Position numbers and translations under genes: made by a program. Below are positions 26,031 through 34,399 of a stretch of DNA of 64,000 nucleotides, in pieces (the stretch's first letter is position 1; each line of letters starts with the position of its first letter). The notes under the pieces were generated by a model. The model searched no databases and was not told the DNA's origin. It saw nothing but the letters and a program-made list of their open reading frames with translations. The stretch is from assembly GCF_014645615.1 (NCBI RefSeq), contig NZ_BMMB01000003.1:248001-312000 (forward strand). The letters are read 5' to 3'. This DNA comes from Paenibacillus hunanensis (GTDB taxonomy: Bacteria > Bacillota > Bacilli > Paenibacillales > Paenibacillaceae).

Positions 26031-28154
26031 ATGACTCGCCTGTATGAATATCAAATATATGGTGTTAATACTTTATTCGAGCTCGACGATCAGCAACGCA
26101 TCCGCTTACTACACTTATCCAGCGCTCCCCTGCCTGAAGCTGAAGATATTTCTGAACAGCGCAAGCATGCCAGTGTACTGGTTGAGCTTCAGCTTACCGG
26201 ATTCAATCAACCCGGTCATAAAGGAACACGATTATCCAACACGATGCCAGGTGCAGCATTGACATTCCAGCATATCGAGCAGCAGGAGGATCGGTTGTCG
26301 ATCACGCAAACGTATACAAAAGCCTGCTCGCTTACAGTTACGACACATATACAGTTTTTTCCCGGCATACGTATCGTTAACGTATGGAATGAGGTTACGA
26401 ATACAGGTACAGAGCCATTTGGGATTGAGTATATCTCTTCTCTTCATATTGTAGGGGTAAATAGCACAGGTTCCTCACTTCCTTACACAGCGAATCATCT
26501 CTATCTCCCTCACAATTCATGGACAGGAGAAAATCAATGGCAGAAATACAGTCTACCCGAATTAGGCCTGCTCTATGCATTGGACGGTGAGAAATTGCAG
26601 GATTCCACCAAGGTTATCTCGGTCTCTAACCATTCCTCCTGGTCTTGCTCACAATTCGCCCCGATCGGTATTCTGGAAAATGACTACACGGGCATGACCA
26701 GCTTTTGGCAATTGGAAAGCAATGGCGCATGGCATTGGGAGCTTAGCGATGCTGCTCTTGGCAAAGAGCTCGCGCTACGGCTCAGTGGGCCTACCGAGCT
26801 ACACAATCACTGGTGGAAAAAACTGCAAGCTGGCGCCTCCTTTAGCACTATTCCGGTAGCGTTCGGTGCTATACCTGGTAGCTGGCAGGAAGCGGTCTGG
26901 GAGCTCACTCGCTATCGTCGCGCCATCCGTCGTCCGAATGAAGATAATCGGTATTTGCCGATCATTTTTAATGATTATATGAATTGTCTGTCCGGTGATC
27001 CAACCACGGAGAAGGAGCTTCCTCTTATCGATGCAGCTGCTACTGCTGGCTGTGAATATTTTGTGATTGATTGCGGCTGGTATTCCGATGGCTACTGGTG
27101 GGACAATGTAGGCGAATGGCAGCCATCCGAGCAGCGTTTTCCAGGCGGATTGATTGAAGTCATCCAGTACATCAAATCCAAAGGCATGATCGCTGGTCTG
27201 TGGCTGGAAATTGAAGTGATGGGTATTAACAGCAAGCTGGCAGCGAGCTTACCGGATGATTGGTTTTTTATGCGTCATGGTAAACGCATAATCGATCATA
27301 GTCGCTATCATCTTGATTTCCGGAATCCGCAGGTACGTGACTATGCAACATCTGTTATTCATCGCCTTGTGCAGGAATATGGTATCGGTTATATCAAAAT
27401 GGACTACAATATCACCACTGGCATTGGCACGGATCAGTATAGTGACAGCATGGGCGACGGCTTGCTAGAGCATAATCGAGCATATCTACAATGGCTGGAT
27501 GATATTTTTGCAGCTTATCCAGAACTCGTTATCGAAAATTGCGGTAGCGGCGGTATGCGCCATGATTACCAGATGCTCGCCAGACATAGCATTCAGTCCA
27601 TTACCGATCAGACCGAATATGTACGCAATGGCGCTATTGCCGCTGCCTGTGCCGCCAATGTCACACCAGAGCAAGCGGCTATCTGGTCGTATCCACTACG
27701 TGAAGGTGATCGTGAGGAAGTGATTTTCAATATGGTGAACACGATGCTGCTGCGCATCCACCAGAGCGGACATCTGAGCGAGCTGACGGAAGACCGTCTG
27801 CTGCTCGTCAAACAGGCGATTGACGTATACAAGGATATTCGTTCCTATATTCCAATGGGACGCCCTGTATGGCTGACCGGTATTCCACTTATCGATGACG
27901 AATGGTTCAGCTTCGGCATCGAAACAGCTGACCGTCTGTATCTTGCTGTCTGGCGTACACATAGCTTGAATGATCATTTTAGCGCAAGCTGCTCTGCCCA
28001 ATCGATCCAAAGCGTTGCCCAGCTCTATCCGAATCCAGCAGAAGATGAAAATACATCGTATCACGTACACGGCAATACGATCCATTTCAACTTTAAGCAA
28101 AATAAAATGGCTCGATTGTATGAGATAGATACAAGTTATAATGAAGCAAGATGA
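26031..28154 (+). CDS. GH36 alpha-galactosidase
   Basis: Hydrolyses terminal alpha-1,6-galactose from melibiose, raffinose and related oligosaccharides. 707 residues, the usual size for tetrameric bacterial GH36. N-terminal beta-sandwich, then a TIM barrel with VIDCGWY, GLWLEIE, nucleophile in IKMDYN (D458), NCGSGG and acid/base in SITDQTEY (D526). There is no signal peptide, so it is cytoplasmic and needs an importer; the lpl-type or 30.9-34.3 kb importers are candidates. Start at ATG 26031, 9-10 bases after AAAGGAGG; the frame extends 10 codons upstream to a TTG that lies before that site. Confidence 0.95.
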   Translation: MTRLYEYQIYGVNTLFELDDQQRIRLLHLSSAPLPEAEDISEQRKHASVLVELQLTGFNQPGHKGTRLSNTMPGAALTFQHIEQQEDRLSITQTYTKACSLTVTTHIQFFPGIRIVNVWNEVTNTGTEPFGIEYISSLHIVGVNSTGSSLPYTANHLYLPHNSWTGENQWQKYSLPELGLLYALDGEKLQDSTKVISVSNHSSWSCSQFAPIGILENDYTGMTSFWQLESNGAWHWELSDAALGKELALRLSGPTELHNHWWKKLQAGASFSTIPVAFGAIPGSWQEAVWELTRYRRAIRRPNEDNRYLPIIFNDYMNCLSGDPTTEKELPLIDAAATAGCEYFVIDCGWYSDGYWWDNVGEWQPSEQRFPGGLIEVIQYIKSKGMIAGLWLEIEVMGINSKLAASLPDDWFFMRHGKRIIDHSRYHLDFRNPQVRDYATSVIHRLVQEYGIGYIKMDYNITTGIGTDQYSDSMGDGLLEHNRAYLQWLDDIFAAYPELVIENCGSGGMRHDYQMLARHSIQSITDQTEYVRNGAIAAACAANVTPEQAAIWSYPLREGDREEVIFNMVNTMLLRIHQSGHLSELTEDRLLLVKQAIDVYKDIRSYIPMGRPVWLTGIPLIDDEWFSFGIETADRLYLAVWRTHSLNDHFSASCSAQSIQSVAQLYPNPAEDENTSYHVHGNTIHFNFKQNKMARLYEIDTSYNEAR

Positions 28155-28252
28155 ATACATGCTTCATAACTATATTATGAAGAAAACACATGTTAGTACC
28201 TTTACAACCAACTTTAATCTCGTTTACATCGTCTATATTATATTTCTAACTA

Positions 28253-28292
28253 AAAGAAAATGGAGCAGAAGGTATCTGCTCCATTTTCTTTA
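28253..28292. terminator. bidirectional terminator between alpha-galactosidase and arsC
   Basis: AAGAAAATGGAGCAGA and TCTGCTCCATTTTCTT are exact reverse complements around a 5-base loop (28270-28274). The hairpin overlaps the arsC stop codon. Confidence 0.85.
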
Positions 28293-28709
28293 TTTTCCCG
28301 TTTCGGCAAAATACTTAATTCGCTCTTCAATCTCATCACGTACACGCTGGAAAAAAGCCCATTTTTCTTCTTCTGTACCTTGTGCTTTGGCTGGATCTTC
28401 AAACCCCCAGTGTTCACGACGGACATGAGGTGGTGTCATTGGACATTTGTCTGCGGCATCTCCACATAATGTAACGACAAAATCTGCATTGTTCAAAATC
28501 TGAGGATCAATAATATCAGAAGTTTGCTTCGAAATGTCGATTCCGACTTCCTTCATAGCTTTTACAGCATTGGGATTTAATCCGTGTGCTTCAATTCCTG
28601 CACTATATACATTCCATTCTTCACCCAAGTATTTCTTTCCCCAGCCTTCAGCTATCTGGCTTCGACAGGAATTGCCCGTACATAGAAAATAGAGCGTTTT
28701 TTTAGACAT
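28290..28709 (-). CDS. arsC: thioredoxin-coupled arsenate reductase ArsC
   Basis: Reduces As(V) to As(III) through an intramolecular disulfide cascade. 139 residues in the low-molecular-weight tyrosine phosphatase fold. P-loop CTGNSCRS with nucleophile C10 and C15, and the shuttle cysteines C82 and C89 ([10 protein letters not shown]) are exactly where the S. aureus pI258/B. subtilis enzyme has them. AAAGGAG lies 10 bases before the ATG. Divergent from the MarR-arsM-arsN genes. No arsenite pump is nearby, so its product would have to be methylated or exported by something encoded elsewhere. Confidence 0.95.
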   Translation of the reverse strand: MSKKTLYFLCTGNSCRSQIAEGWGKKYLGEEWNVYSAGIEAHGLNPNAVKAMKEVGIDISKQTSDIIDPQILNNADFVVTLCGDAADKCPMTPPHVRREHWGFEDPAKAQGTEEEKWAFFQRVRDEIEERIKYFAETGK

Positions 28710-28780
28710 TTATATTCTCTCCTTTGAGGATCAGCATTTAAGCGTATCATTATGTAAAATGCAATGATCCTTTAATAGTA

Positions 28781-28793
28781 CTAACATTGTTAG
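28781..28793. repeat. 13-bp palindrome in the arsC upstream region
   Basis: CTAACATTGTTAG (arms CTAACA/TGTTAG perfect), about 75 bases before the arsC start. A possible operator. Confidence 0.4.
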
Positions 28794-28934
28794 ATGAGTC
28801 TTATTCCCTAATAATTTAAGATAGTGAGCTACTTCATAAAGTTGATCCATAATAAACTTCGTCTCTATATAACTGTACGCTTATATGCTAGCGAATATTT
28901 GTGCAATAATCAAGTAATTTATCCATAAAAAAAC

Positions 28935-28963
28935 TTGCAATATGCAAATTAATCATTTATAAA
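28935..28963 (+). promoter_or_regulatory. promoter of the MarR-arsM-arsN genes with overlapping palindrome
   Basis: TTGCAA (28935-28940), 17 bases, TATAAA (28958-28963). The -35 box is inside the palindrome TTGCAATATGCAA (28935-28947; arms TTGCA/TGCAA), a position suited to autorepression by the MarR product. Confidence 0.6.
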
Positions 28964-28982
28964 AGAGTAGAGGTGATCGGTA

Positions 28983-29435
28983 ATGCAAAACAAAAGAGAA
29001 TTATTCCAAGTCATGACACGGCGTTTTGGTTTATTAAATAAAAATTGTTGTAGTATCGGTGGTCATGATATATCTGTGGCACAAAGTCATATCTTATACG
29101 AGATTGATCAGCGTGATCATCCTTCCATGCAACAAATTGCAGATATATTAGGAACTGATATTACGACATTCAGTCGACAAGCACAAAATTTGATTAAAAT
29201 GGGGCTTTTGACGAAGCAAGCTGATCCAAATGATCGTCGAGTTTCTCTGCTTATTTTGACATCTGATGGACAATATATAGCAAACACGATCAATCAACAA
29301 ATGAATAGCTATCTAGACGAGGTCTTTTCTTATTTAACACCGTTTGAGCAACAAACGATTATTCATTCTATCCAGTTACTTAATGAAGCTATGGCAAAAT
29401 CTGATCGTTGCTGTTCACCTATCCGAGAAGAATGA
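28983..29435 (+). CDS. MarR-family regulator with paired cysteines, candidate arsenic sensor
   Basis: 150 residues with a MarR winged helix (~50-105: MQQIADILGTDITTFSRQA; wing DPNDRRVSLL). It carries vicinal cysteines at both ends, C22-C23 (KNCCSIGG) and C143-C144 (DRCCSPI), and no other cysteines. In MarR dimers the N- and C-terminal helices pack together, so the two pairs could form one trivalent-arsenical binding site (inference). Arsenic clusters normally use ArsR-family repressors; none is here. GAGGTGA precedes the ATG. First gene of a three-gene run with arsM and the acetyltransferase. Visibly more AT-rich than the neighbouring sugar genes. Confidence 0.88.
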   Translation: MQNKRELFQVMTRRFGLLNKNCCSIGGHDISVAQSHILYEIDQRDHPSMQQIADILGTDITTFSRQAQNLIKMGLLTKQADPNDRRVSLLILTSDGQYIANTINQQMNSYLDEVFSYLTPFEQQTIIHSIQLLNEAMAKSDRCCSPIREE

Positions 29436-29506
29436 ACTAATTTACTTGCAAATAACAAATACTATAAAAGCATATTTATATTATCTATTTCAAGGAGTGG
29501 AGAACA

Positions 29507-30307
29507 TTGAATACACCAACCTATGATCAAATTCGTCGAAATGTTCGAGAACATTATGAAGGAGTTGTTACTCAGAGTCAGTTAACTAGCTCTTGCTGTC
29601 AAACCAAAGTATCCTATGACCCAGTTAAGGATGTGGCTCACGTTTCAGCGCAACTTGGATATTCTAAAGATGAACTTCAATCTGTACCTTCAGGAGCGAA
29701 TCTAGGACTTGGATGTGGCAATCCCCAAGCTATTGCTAGCTTACAGCCTGGTGAAAATGTACTTGATTTAGGGAGCGGTGCTGGTTTTGATTGCTTTCTT
29801 GCTGCACGACAAGTTGGCGAAAATGGAAGAGTTATTGGTGTAGATATGACACCGGCTATGGTAAGTGCAGCTCGTACACATGCCGAAAATTCTGGAAATA
29901 CAATCGTTGATTTTCGGTTAGGTGAGATCGAACATTTGCCTGTTGCTGATGAAACCATTGATGTAATTATTTCGAATTGCGTGATTAACCTTTCTCCAGA
30001 CAAAAAGCAAGTCTTTCAGGAAGCATATCGTGTATTACGTTCTGGTGGACGATTAGCCATTTCTGATATTGTAACGACAGCTGAATTGCCGTTTGCTATC
30101 AAAAATGATACTCAAGATTTGTACAGTGGATGTATTTCAGGGGCGTCATCTATAGAAGAACTTACAACTATGATGAAACAGAGTGGGTTTACGAATATCC
30201 TTATTCAACCAAAAGAAGACTCAAAGGAATTTTTAAAAGAATGGCTCCCTAACACACCAATAGAAGATTATATCGTATCTGCTGTAATACAGGCTGTTAA
30301 GGCATAA
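29507..30307 (+). CDS. arsM: arsenite S-adenosylmethionine methyltransferase ArsM
   Basis: Methylates As(III) stepwise to volatile or less retained species. 266 residues: class I SAM fold with VLDLGSGAGFD (85-95) and the family's substrate cysteines at about C70 (LGLGCGN), C158 (SNCVINLS) and C209 (YSGCISGA), plus the N-terminal CC pair C30-C31 found in many bacterial ArsM. Start is a TTG at 29507 after AAGGAG. 71 bases after the MarR gene and 19 before the acetyltransferase, so co-transcribed. Product can be MAs(III), which is more toxic than arsenite under anaerobic conditions but is oxidised in air (family knowledge). Confidence 0.95.
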   Translation: MNTPTYDQIRRNVREHYEGVVTQSQLTSSCCQTKVSYDPVKDVAHVSAQLGYSKDELQSVPSGANLGLGCGNPQAIASLQPGENVLDLGSGAGFDCFLAARQVGENGRVIGVDMTPAMVSAARTHAENSGNTIVDFRLGEIEHLPVADETIDVIISNCVINLSPDKKQVFQEAYRVLRSGGRLAISDIVTTAELPFAIKNDTQDLYSGCISGASSIEELTTMMKQSGFTNILIQPKEDSKEFLKEWLPNTPIEDYIVSAVIQAVKA

Positions 30308-30326
30308 TGAAGGGTGGTTTATCAAG

Positions 30327-30839
30327 ATGACACATATTGATCACACGATAAATTTAGATATTCGAGCCGTACAAAGAGAAGACCTTCCTGCGATATTGAC
30401 TATTTATAACCAAGGAATAGAAGATCGTATTGCTACGCTAGAATCGGAAACGAAAGATCAATCTTATATAGAAGCATGGTTTGAAGAGCACCAGGATAGA
30501 TATACTGCATTAATCGCACAGCGTCATGGAACGACAGTAGGCTGGGCTGCTATAAATCGATATTCGCACCGATGCGCTTATGATGCAGTAGCGGATTTAT
30601 CTATTTATGTTACACGTGATGCTAGAGGAACAGGAGTTGGTAGTCAACTCCTTGCCTCATTAGAACAAGTAGCTCAAGAAAATAAATTTCGCAAAATTAT
30701 ATTATTCACCTTTCCTTTTAATTATGCCGGGCAAGGCTTATATCGAAAGCAAGGATATCGTGTAGTAGGTACCTTTGAGAAGCAAGGCGTTTTAGATGGG
30801 AAATTAATTGATGTAATGATCATGGAAAAAGTTCTCTGA
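30327..30839 (+). CDS. arsN1: ArsN1-type GNAT acetyltransferase (arsinothricin/phosphinothricin resistance)
   Basis: 170 residues, a GNAT enzyme with acetyl-CoA loop RGTGVG (~95-100). The segments IYNQGIEDR, GWAAINRYSHR and FTFPFNYAGQGLY are the hallmark stretches of the ArsN1/PAT group, which acetylates the alpha-amino group of the organoarsenical antibiotic arsinothricin, and often of phosphinothricin. The position directly after arsM supports the arsenical role. AGGGTGG lies before the ATG. The terminator follows 29 bases downstream. Confidence 0.85.
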   Translation: MTHIDHTINLDIRAVQREDLPAILTIYNQGIEDRIATLESETKDQSYIEAWFEEHQDRYTALIAQRHGTTVGWAAINRYSHRCAYDAVADLSIYVTRDARGTGVGSQLLASLEQVAQENKFRKIILFTFPFNYAGQGLYRKQGYRVVGTFEKQGVLDGKLIDVMIMEKVL

Positions 30840-30867
30840 ACTAAAATTTATTTTATATATGTATCAG

Positions 30868-30905
30868 AGATGAGCACATCCCCCAGTTTGTGCTCATCTT
30901 TCTGT
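30868..30905 (+). terminator. terminator of the ars genes
   Basis: AGATGAGCAC (30868-30877) pairs with GTGCTCATCT (30890-30899), then TTCTGTTGT. It lies between convergent genes and may work both ways. Confidence 0.75.
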
Positions 30906-30916
30906 TGTACTTTCTC

Positions 30917-31762
30917 CTATCCCTTGACCGATCCCGCCGTCATTCCTTCTACAAGGAATCGTTGCATGAATACAAACATTAGCACGACTGGCAATACACT
31001 GAGCACCGATGACGCCATCAGGCTACCCCAGTCCGTCTGAAACAATCCTTTGAACAGATAGATTCCCGGCGTTAATGTCCGATGCTCATCATCATTAATA
31101 AATACAAATCCAAACATAAATTCATTCCACGAATTCAAAAAGGCAAACATTCCTGCTGCAATCATACTCGGTAGCGACACAGGCAACAGAATGCGAAAGA
31201 TCAAGGATACACGCGAGCATCCATCGATCTCTGCCGCCTCCTCCATATCCATCGGTATCGAATCGAAAAAGCCTTTCATCATAAATGTACATAGCGGCAC
31301 TGTGAATGTCGTGTACGCCAATATAAGCGAAGTGTACGTATTAATAAGTCCGAGATCCTTCATCGTTAAGTACAGTGGAATCAGTAATAATACGCCCGGA
31401 ATCATCTGTGATAGTAGCATCGCTACACTGAATAATTTCACTCCGCGGAAGCGAATGAAACGGCTGAGCGCATAACCAGCAAAAATCGAGATCATTAAGG
31501 ATAATGCGGTCACAACGACCGAGACGAATATACTATTACGAAAATAGGTCAAAAACTTCGACTGCGTAATCACATTGATAAAATGCTCCATCGTCGGATG
31601 TGCCACAATAAAGCTAGGCGTGATCGTGCGAATCTGATCGGTTGGCTTCAGCGCGGTAACTACCATCCACAGAAAAGGGAACAAACAATAGAATGAAAAG
31701 CCGAGTAAAACGACGTACGTTAAGATTTGAAAAAACAGCTGTTTTTGCTTGCTCATCAGCAT
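30917..31762 (-). CDS. CUT1 sugar ABC transporter permease (MalG type)
   Basis: 281 residues, about six spans, with loop EAAEIDGCSRVSLIFRILLP (~179-198) and C-terminus EGMTAGSVKG typical of the MalG/LacG branch. AAAGGAGAG precedes the ATG. It is the last gene of a minus-strand importer (binding protein 32951-34252, MalF-type permease 31785-32684) with no ATPase in the locus. Together with the YesM/YesN pair and the secreted GH-A enzyme upstream it forms a glycan utilisation locus; the oligosaccharide is unknown. Confidence 0.93.
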   Translation of the reverse strand: MLMSKQKQLFFQILTYVVLLGFSFYCLFPFLWMVVTALKPTDQIRTITPSFIVAHPTMEHFINVITQSKFLTYFRNSIFVSVVVTALSLMISIFAGYALSRFIRFRGVKLFSVAMLLSQMIPGVLLLIPLYLTMKDLGLINTYTSLILAYTTFTVPLCTFMMKGFFDSIPMDMEEAAEIDGCSRVSLIFRILLPVSLPSMIAAGMFAFLNSWNEFMFGFVFINDDEHRTLTPGIYLFKGLFQTDWGSLMASSVLSVLPVVLMFVFMQRFLVEGMTAGSVKG

Positions 31763-31784
31763 GGCGCGCTCTCCTTTCTCTCTA

Positions 31785-32684
31785 TTAGCGATTCATTTTA
31801 CGAACAGACATAAAGTAATACAGCAAGAACGCTGTCATCATAAACCCGAGCATCATTGATGCTAACGCAGACGCATAGCCAAAGTTATACGTTTGCATCG
31901 CATACCGGAAAATTTGGATCGGTAGTGTTTCGGTGGCGTACAGTGGGCCGCCCTCGGTCATCACCCATATAAAGTCAAAGTTGATCGCTGTCCAGATCAG
32001 GTGAATGAAGATGATCGTTAGCGATATACTTTTCAATTGCGGCAATACGACCTGGAAGAAGCGCACGCGTACACCCGCTCCATCAATTGCAGCCGCTTCC
32101 AGTATATCCTTGGATACCGATTGTAAGCCTGCCAGTAAGCTGATCGTATAGAACGGGAAGCTGCGCCAGATGTTCACGAAAATGACAGTATACAATGCGG
32201 TATTCATCTCGCCCAACCAGTTGTACGGCTGTGCAATGATGCCCATTTTTACAAGCCAGTAATTGATAATGCCATAGTTCGGGTCAAGCATCCATGTCCA
32301 TGTCATACCTGCGATCACGATCGGTACGACCCACGGAATAATAATAATGCCGCGGAACAATGCCCGACAGCGAATATTCTGATTAAGGGCTAACGCTGTC
32401 ATTAATCCAAATACATATTCACCAGCAACAGATAGGAGCGTCCATACGAATGTATGCCGCAGCGCCGCCTGAAAGTTCTCATTTTGCAGGACGGCTACAT
32501 AGTTGGATAATCCTGCAAAGCCGGATAATGCTTTATTCAGCATATTGATGAGCTGAAAGCTGTCCCACACCACGGTAATGAGTGGGTACGCATTAAGTAA
32601 TATAAAAAACAATAGCGCTGGAATAACGAAATAATAAGCGACCATTCGAATTCGTTTCTCACGTAGAGTCACACCACTCACCAC
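31785..32684 (-). CDS. CUT1 sugar ABC transporter permease (MalF type)
   Basis: 299 residues, six spans, loop EAAAIDGAGVRVRFFQVVLP (~196-215). The start is uncertain: a run of GTG codons lies at 32684-32670 with no strong site; GTG at 32684 is kept. 22 bases separate it from the MalG-type gene. A large stem-loop just upstream of the start separates it from the binding-protein gene and may set the receptor-to-permease ratio. Confidence 0.9.
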   Translation of the reverse strand: MVSGVTLREKRIRMVAYYFVIPALLFFILLNAYPLITVVWDSFQLINMLNKALSGFAGLSNYVAVLQNENFQAALRHTFVWTLLSVAGEYVFGLMTALALNQNIRCRALFRGIIIIPWVVPIVIAGMTWTWMLDPNYGIINYWLVKMGIIAQPYNWLGEMNTALYTVIFVNIWRSFPFYTISLLAGLQSVSKDILEAAAIDGAGVRVRFFQVVLPQLKSISLTIIFIHLIWTAINFDFIWVMTEGGPLYATETLPIQIFRYAMQTYNFGYASALASMMLGFMMTAFLLYYFMSVRKMNR

Positions 32685-32699
32685 TTTTTCTGAGTAATG

Positions 32700-32760
32700 A
32701 AAGCAAGCGGAGCCAAATGTCCTTTAGCGAAAACAAGTATCCTCTAGCTCCGCCTGCTTT
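32700..32760 (-). promoter_or_regulatory. intra-operon stem-loop between receptor and permease genes
   Basis: AAAGCAAGCGGAG (32700-32712) pairs with CTCCGCCTGCTTT (32748-32760), one mismatch. There is no clear T-run on the minus strand, so a stabilising 3' hairpin for the receptor message, or a leaky terminator, fits better than full termination. The rest of 32685-32950 shows no gene. Confidence 0.6.
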
Positions 32761-32950
32761 ATTAGCTCTATTCTATTTCTGTTTCTTCGTCCTTCATAAA
32801 GCTACACTGCTATCGTCTTTCTCGTTCATTGTTAAGCTTTGTTGATTTGTGCTGAAGCTATTTATGACCATATCGCTAATGAAGCTATCTGTTGCACTAT
32901 TCTATGGGTACATGGTTTAGCTACTTTTACAGCTATCATTTAGCCATTGT

Positions 32951-34252
32951 TTAGCTACCGCTTAATTGCCCGCTTGCCTTCAAGCTATCGTTAATCGCCT
33001 GACCGAGCCATGCTGCTACTGCCTCTGGTGAATCGTTTTGTAGCATCAGACGTGCCAGTGAATCCTGCATCGCCTGTGTTATGCCTCCAAGGGAGATCGG
33101 TGGGAAGTTCACACCTTGAGAAGTCAGCTCCATGAACTGCTTGCCCCATGCGCCTGTAATAGCATCACTACGTGGCGCAGACGATGGATTAACTTTGGAT
33201 TGATATTCCTTACTCATCAGGAAGGAAGCGAATTCCCATGTTTTATCCAGATGATCGGATTTGTACAGATACAGTGGCGCAATTTCCAGGAATGTAGCAG
33301 GCTTGCTGCCATATGGTGGTGGTGCGATTTTGACATCCTTCATGCCTTCTGGATTCTCATTCGTACGACCCTCAATCCATGAACCGTTCACAACCATTGC
33401 ATACTGAGCGAGCACGAAGTTCTGATCCTCTTCTTCCCAGCCCCATGTCTTTCCATTCGGATCAATCGTATTGCTGCTGAGCAGGTCTTTATAAAATTGG
33501 AATACCTGCGTCGCTTTTTTCATTTGATCCGAGTCTTCCTGCCAGGTGTTTTTGTACTTGCCGCCACCCTCATCCTTCACAAGCTGCACATCGTTTTGCG
33601 CCAGATACGTCATCAGCTCCTGCGAGGAGCGTACGCCGCTCGCTGAAATGCCGAAGGCGTATTTACCTGTTTTCTGCTTGATTACCGGGCCCATTTTTAA
33701 TAGTTCATCCCATGTTTTGGGTGGTGCATTATAGCCAGCTTGCTTGAGCAGATTGTCATGGTAGAGTAATGCACGGATACCGATGTAATTAGGAAGCGCT
33801 TTCACTTTTCCATCAATGGTAAGCCCTTGCATGATGTTTGGGTACAGCTTATCTTTATCTGTCCATTTGTCTACATAAGGGGTCAGGTCTGCCAGTGCAT
33901 CCATCTGATTCAGCTCACCGAACCATTCGCCCAGCCCCCATGTCATATCCGGTGCATCGCCTGCCGTTACAGCGGCAATCAGCTTCTGATGCATGACATC
34001 ATAGGAGATGACCTGCATATTCACCTGCACGTCTTTATGTTCATTGTTGAACTGTGTAATCTGTTGCTGAATTTCTTTGCCCTGATCCGTGCTTGGATCA
34101 AGTGCCGCCCAGAAGTTCAGTGTTGTTACTGCACTCTCATTGCTACTGCTGCTTGCTCCGTTCGATGAACTGCTTCCGCTACTACAGCCCGCTAGCAGGC
34201 TGAGTACGACTCCAGCAACAATGGTTAGCTTCCACGCTTTGGTTAGTTTCAT
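32951..34252 (-). CDS. extracellular sugar-binding lipoprotein (SBP family 1)
   Basis: 433 residues. Lipoprotein signal with LLAGC (Cys 23), a Ser/Asn linker, then a family 1 solute-binding fold (LNFWAALDPSTDQGK..., with GDAPDMTWG near 95). Start at ATG 34252, chosen because AAAGGA lies 9 bases upstream; the frame extends 11 codons further without a site. Receptor for the importer encoded downstream, and directly downstream of its probable regulator pair YesN/YesM. Confidence 0.93.
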   Translation of the reverse strand: MKLTKAWKLTIVAGVVLSLLAGCSSGSSSSNGASSSSNESAVTTLNFWAALDPSTDQGKEIQQQITQFNNEHKDVQVNMQVISYDVMHQKLIAAVTAGDAPDMTWGLGEWFGELNQMDALADLTPYVDKWTDKDKLYPNIMQGLTIDGKVKALPNYIGIRALLYHDNLLKQAGYNAPPKTWDELLKMGPVIKQKTGKYAFGISASGVRSSQELMTYLAQNDVQLVKDEGGGKYKNTWQEDSDQMKKATQVFQFYKDLLSSNTIDPNGKTWGWEEEDQNFVLAQYAMVVNGSWIEGRTNENPEGMKDVKIAPPPYGSKPATFLEIAPLYLYKSDHLDKTWEFASFLMSKEYQSKVNPSSAPRSDAITGAWGKQFMELTSQGVNFPPISLGGITQAMQDSLARLMLQNDSPEAVAAWLGQAINDSLKASGQLSGS

Positions 34253-34361
34253 TGTTTTCGTCCTTTCTCTGATTGCCGTCATCATGATCGGGCTTATTAG
34301 CCTAGTTCTATTGTATGCAGGACAGGCTTCAATGCCGATAAGGTGAAATTCAGATTATAGT

Positions 34362-34399
34362 TGAAATTATTCAACACTTCTGAAATTATTCAACACTTC
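34362..34399. repeat. 19-bp perfect tandem duplication at the 3' end of the yesN-type gene
   Basis: TGAAATTATTCAACACTTC occurs twice in direct succession (34362-34380, 34381-34399). Because 19 is not a multiple of three, the second copy shifts the frame and supplies the present stop codon at 34367-34369. Confidence 0.9.

Noticed and set aside
28983..30839. Mobile element carrying the arsenic genes
   Set aside because: No transposase, integrase, terminal repeats or attachment-site duplication were seen at the borders; only base composition hints at transfer.
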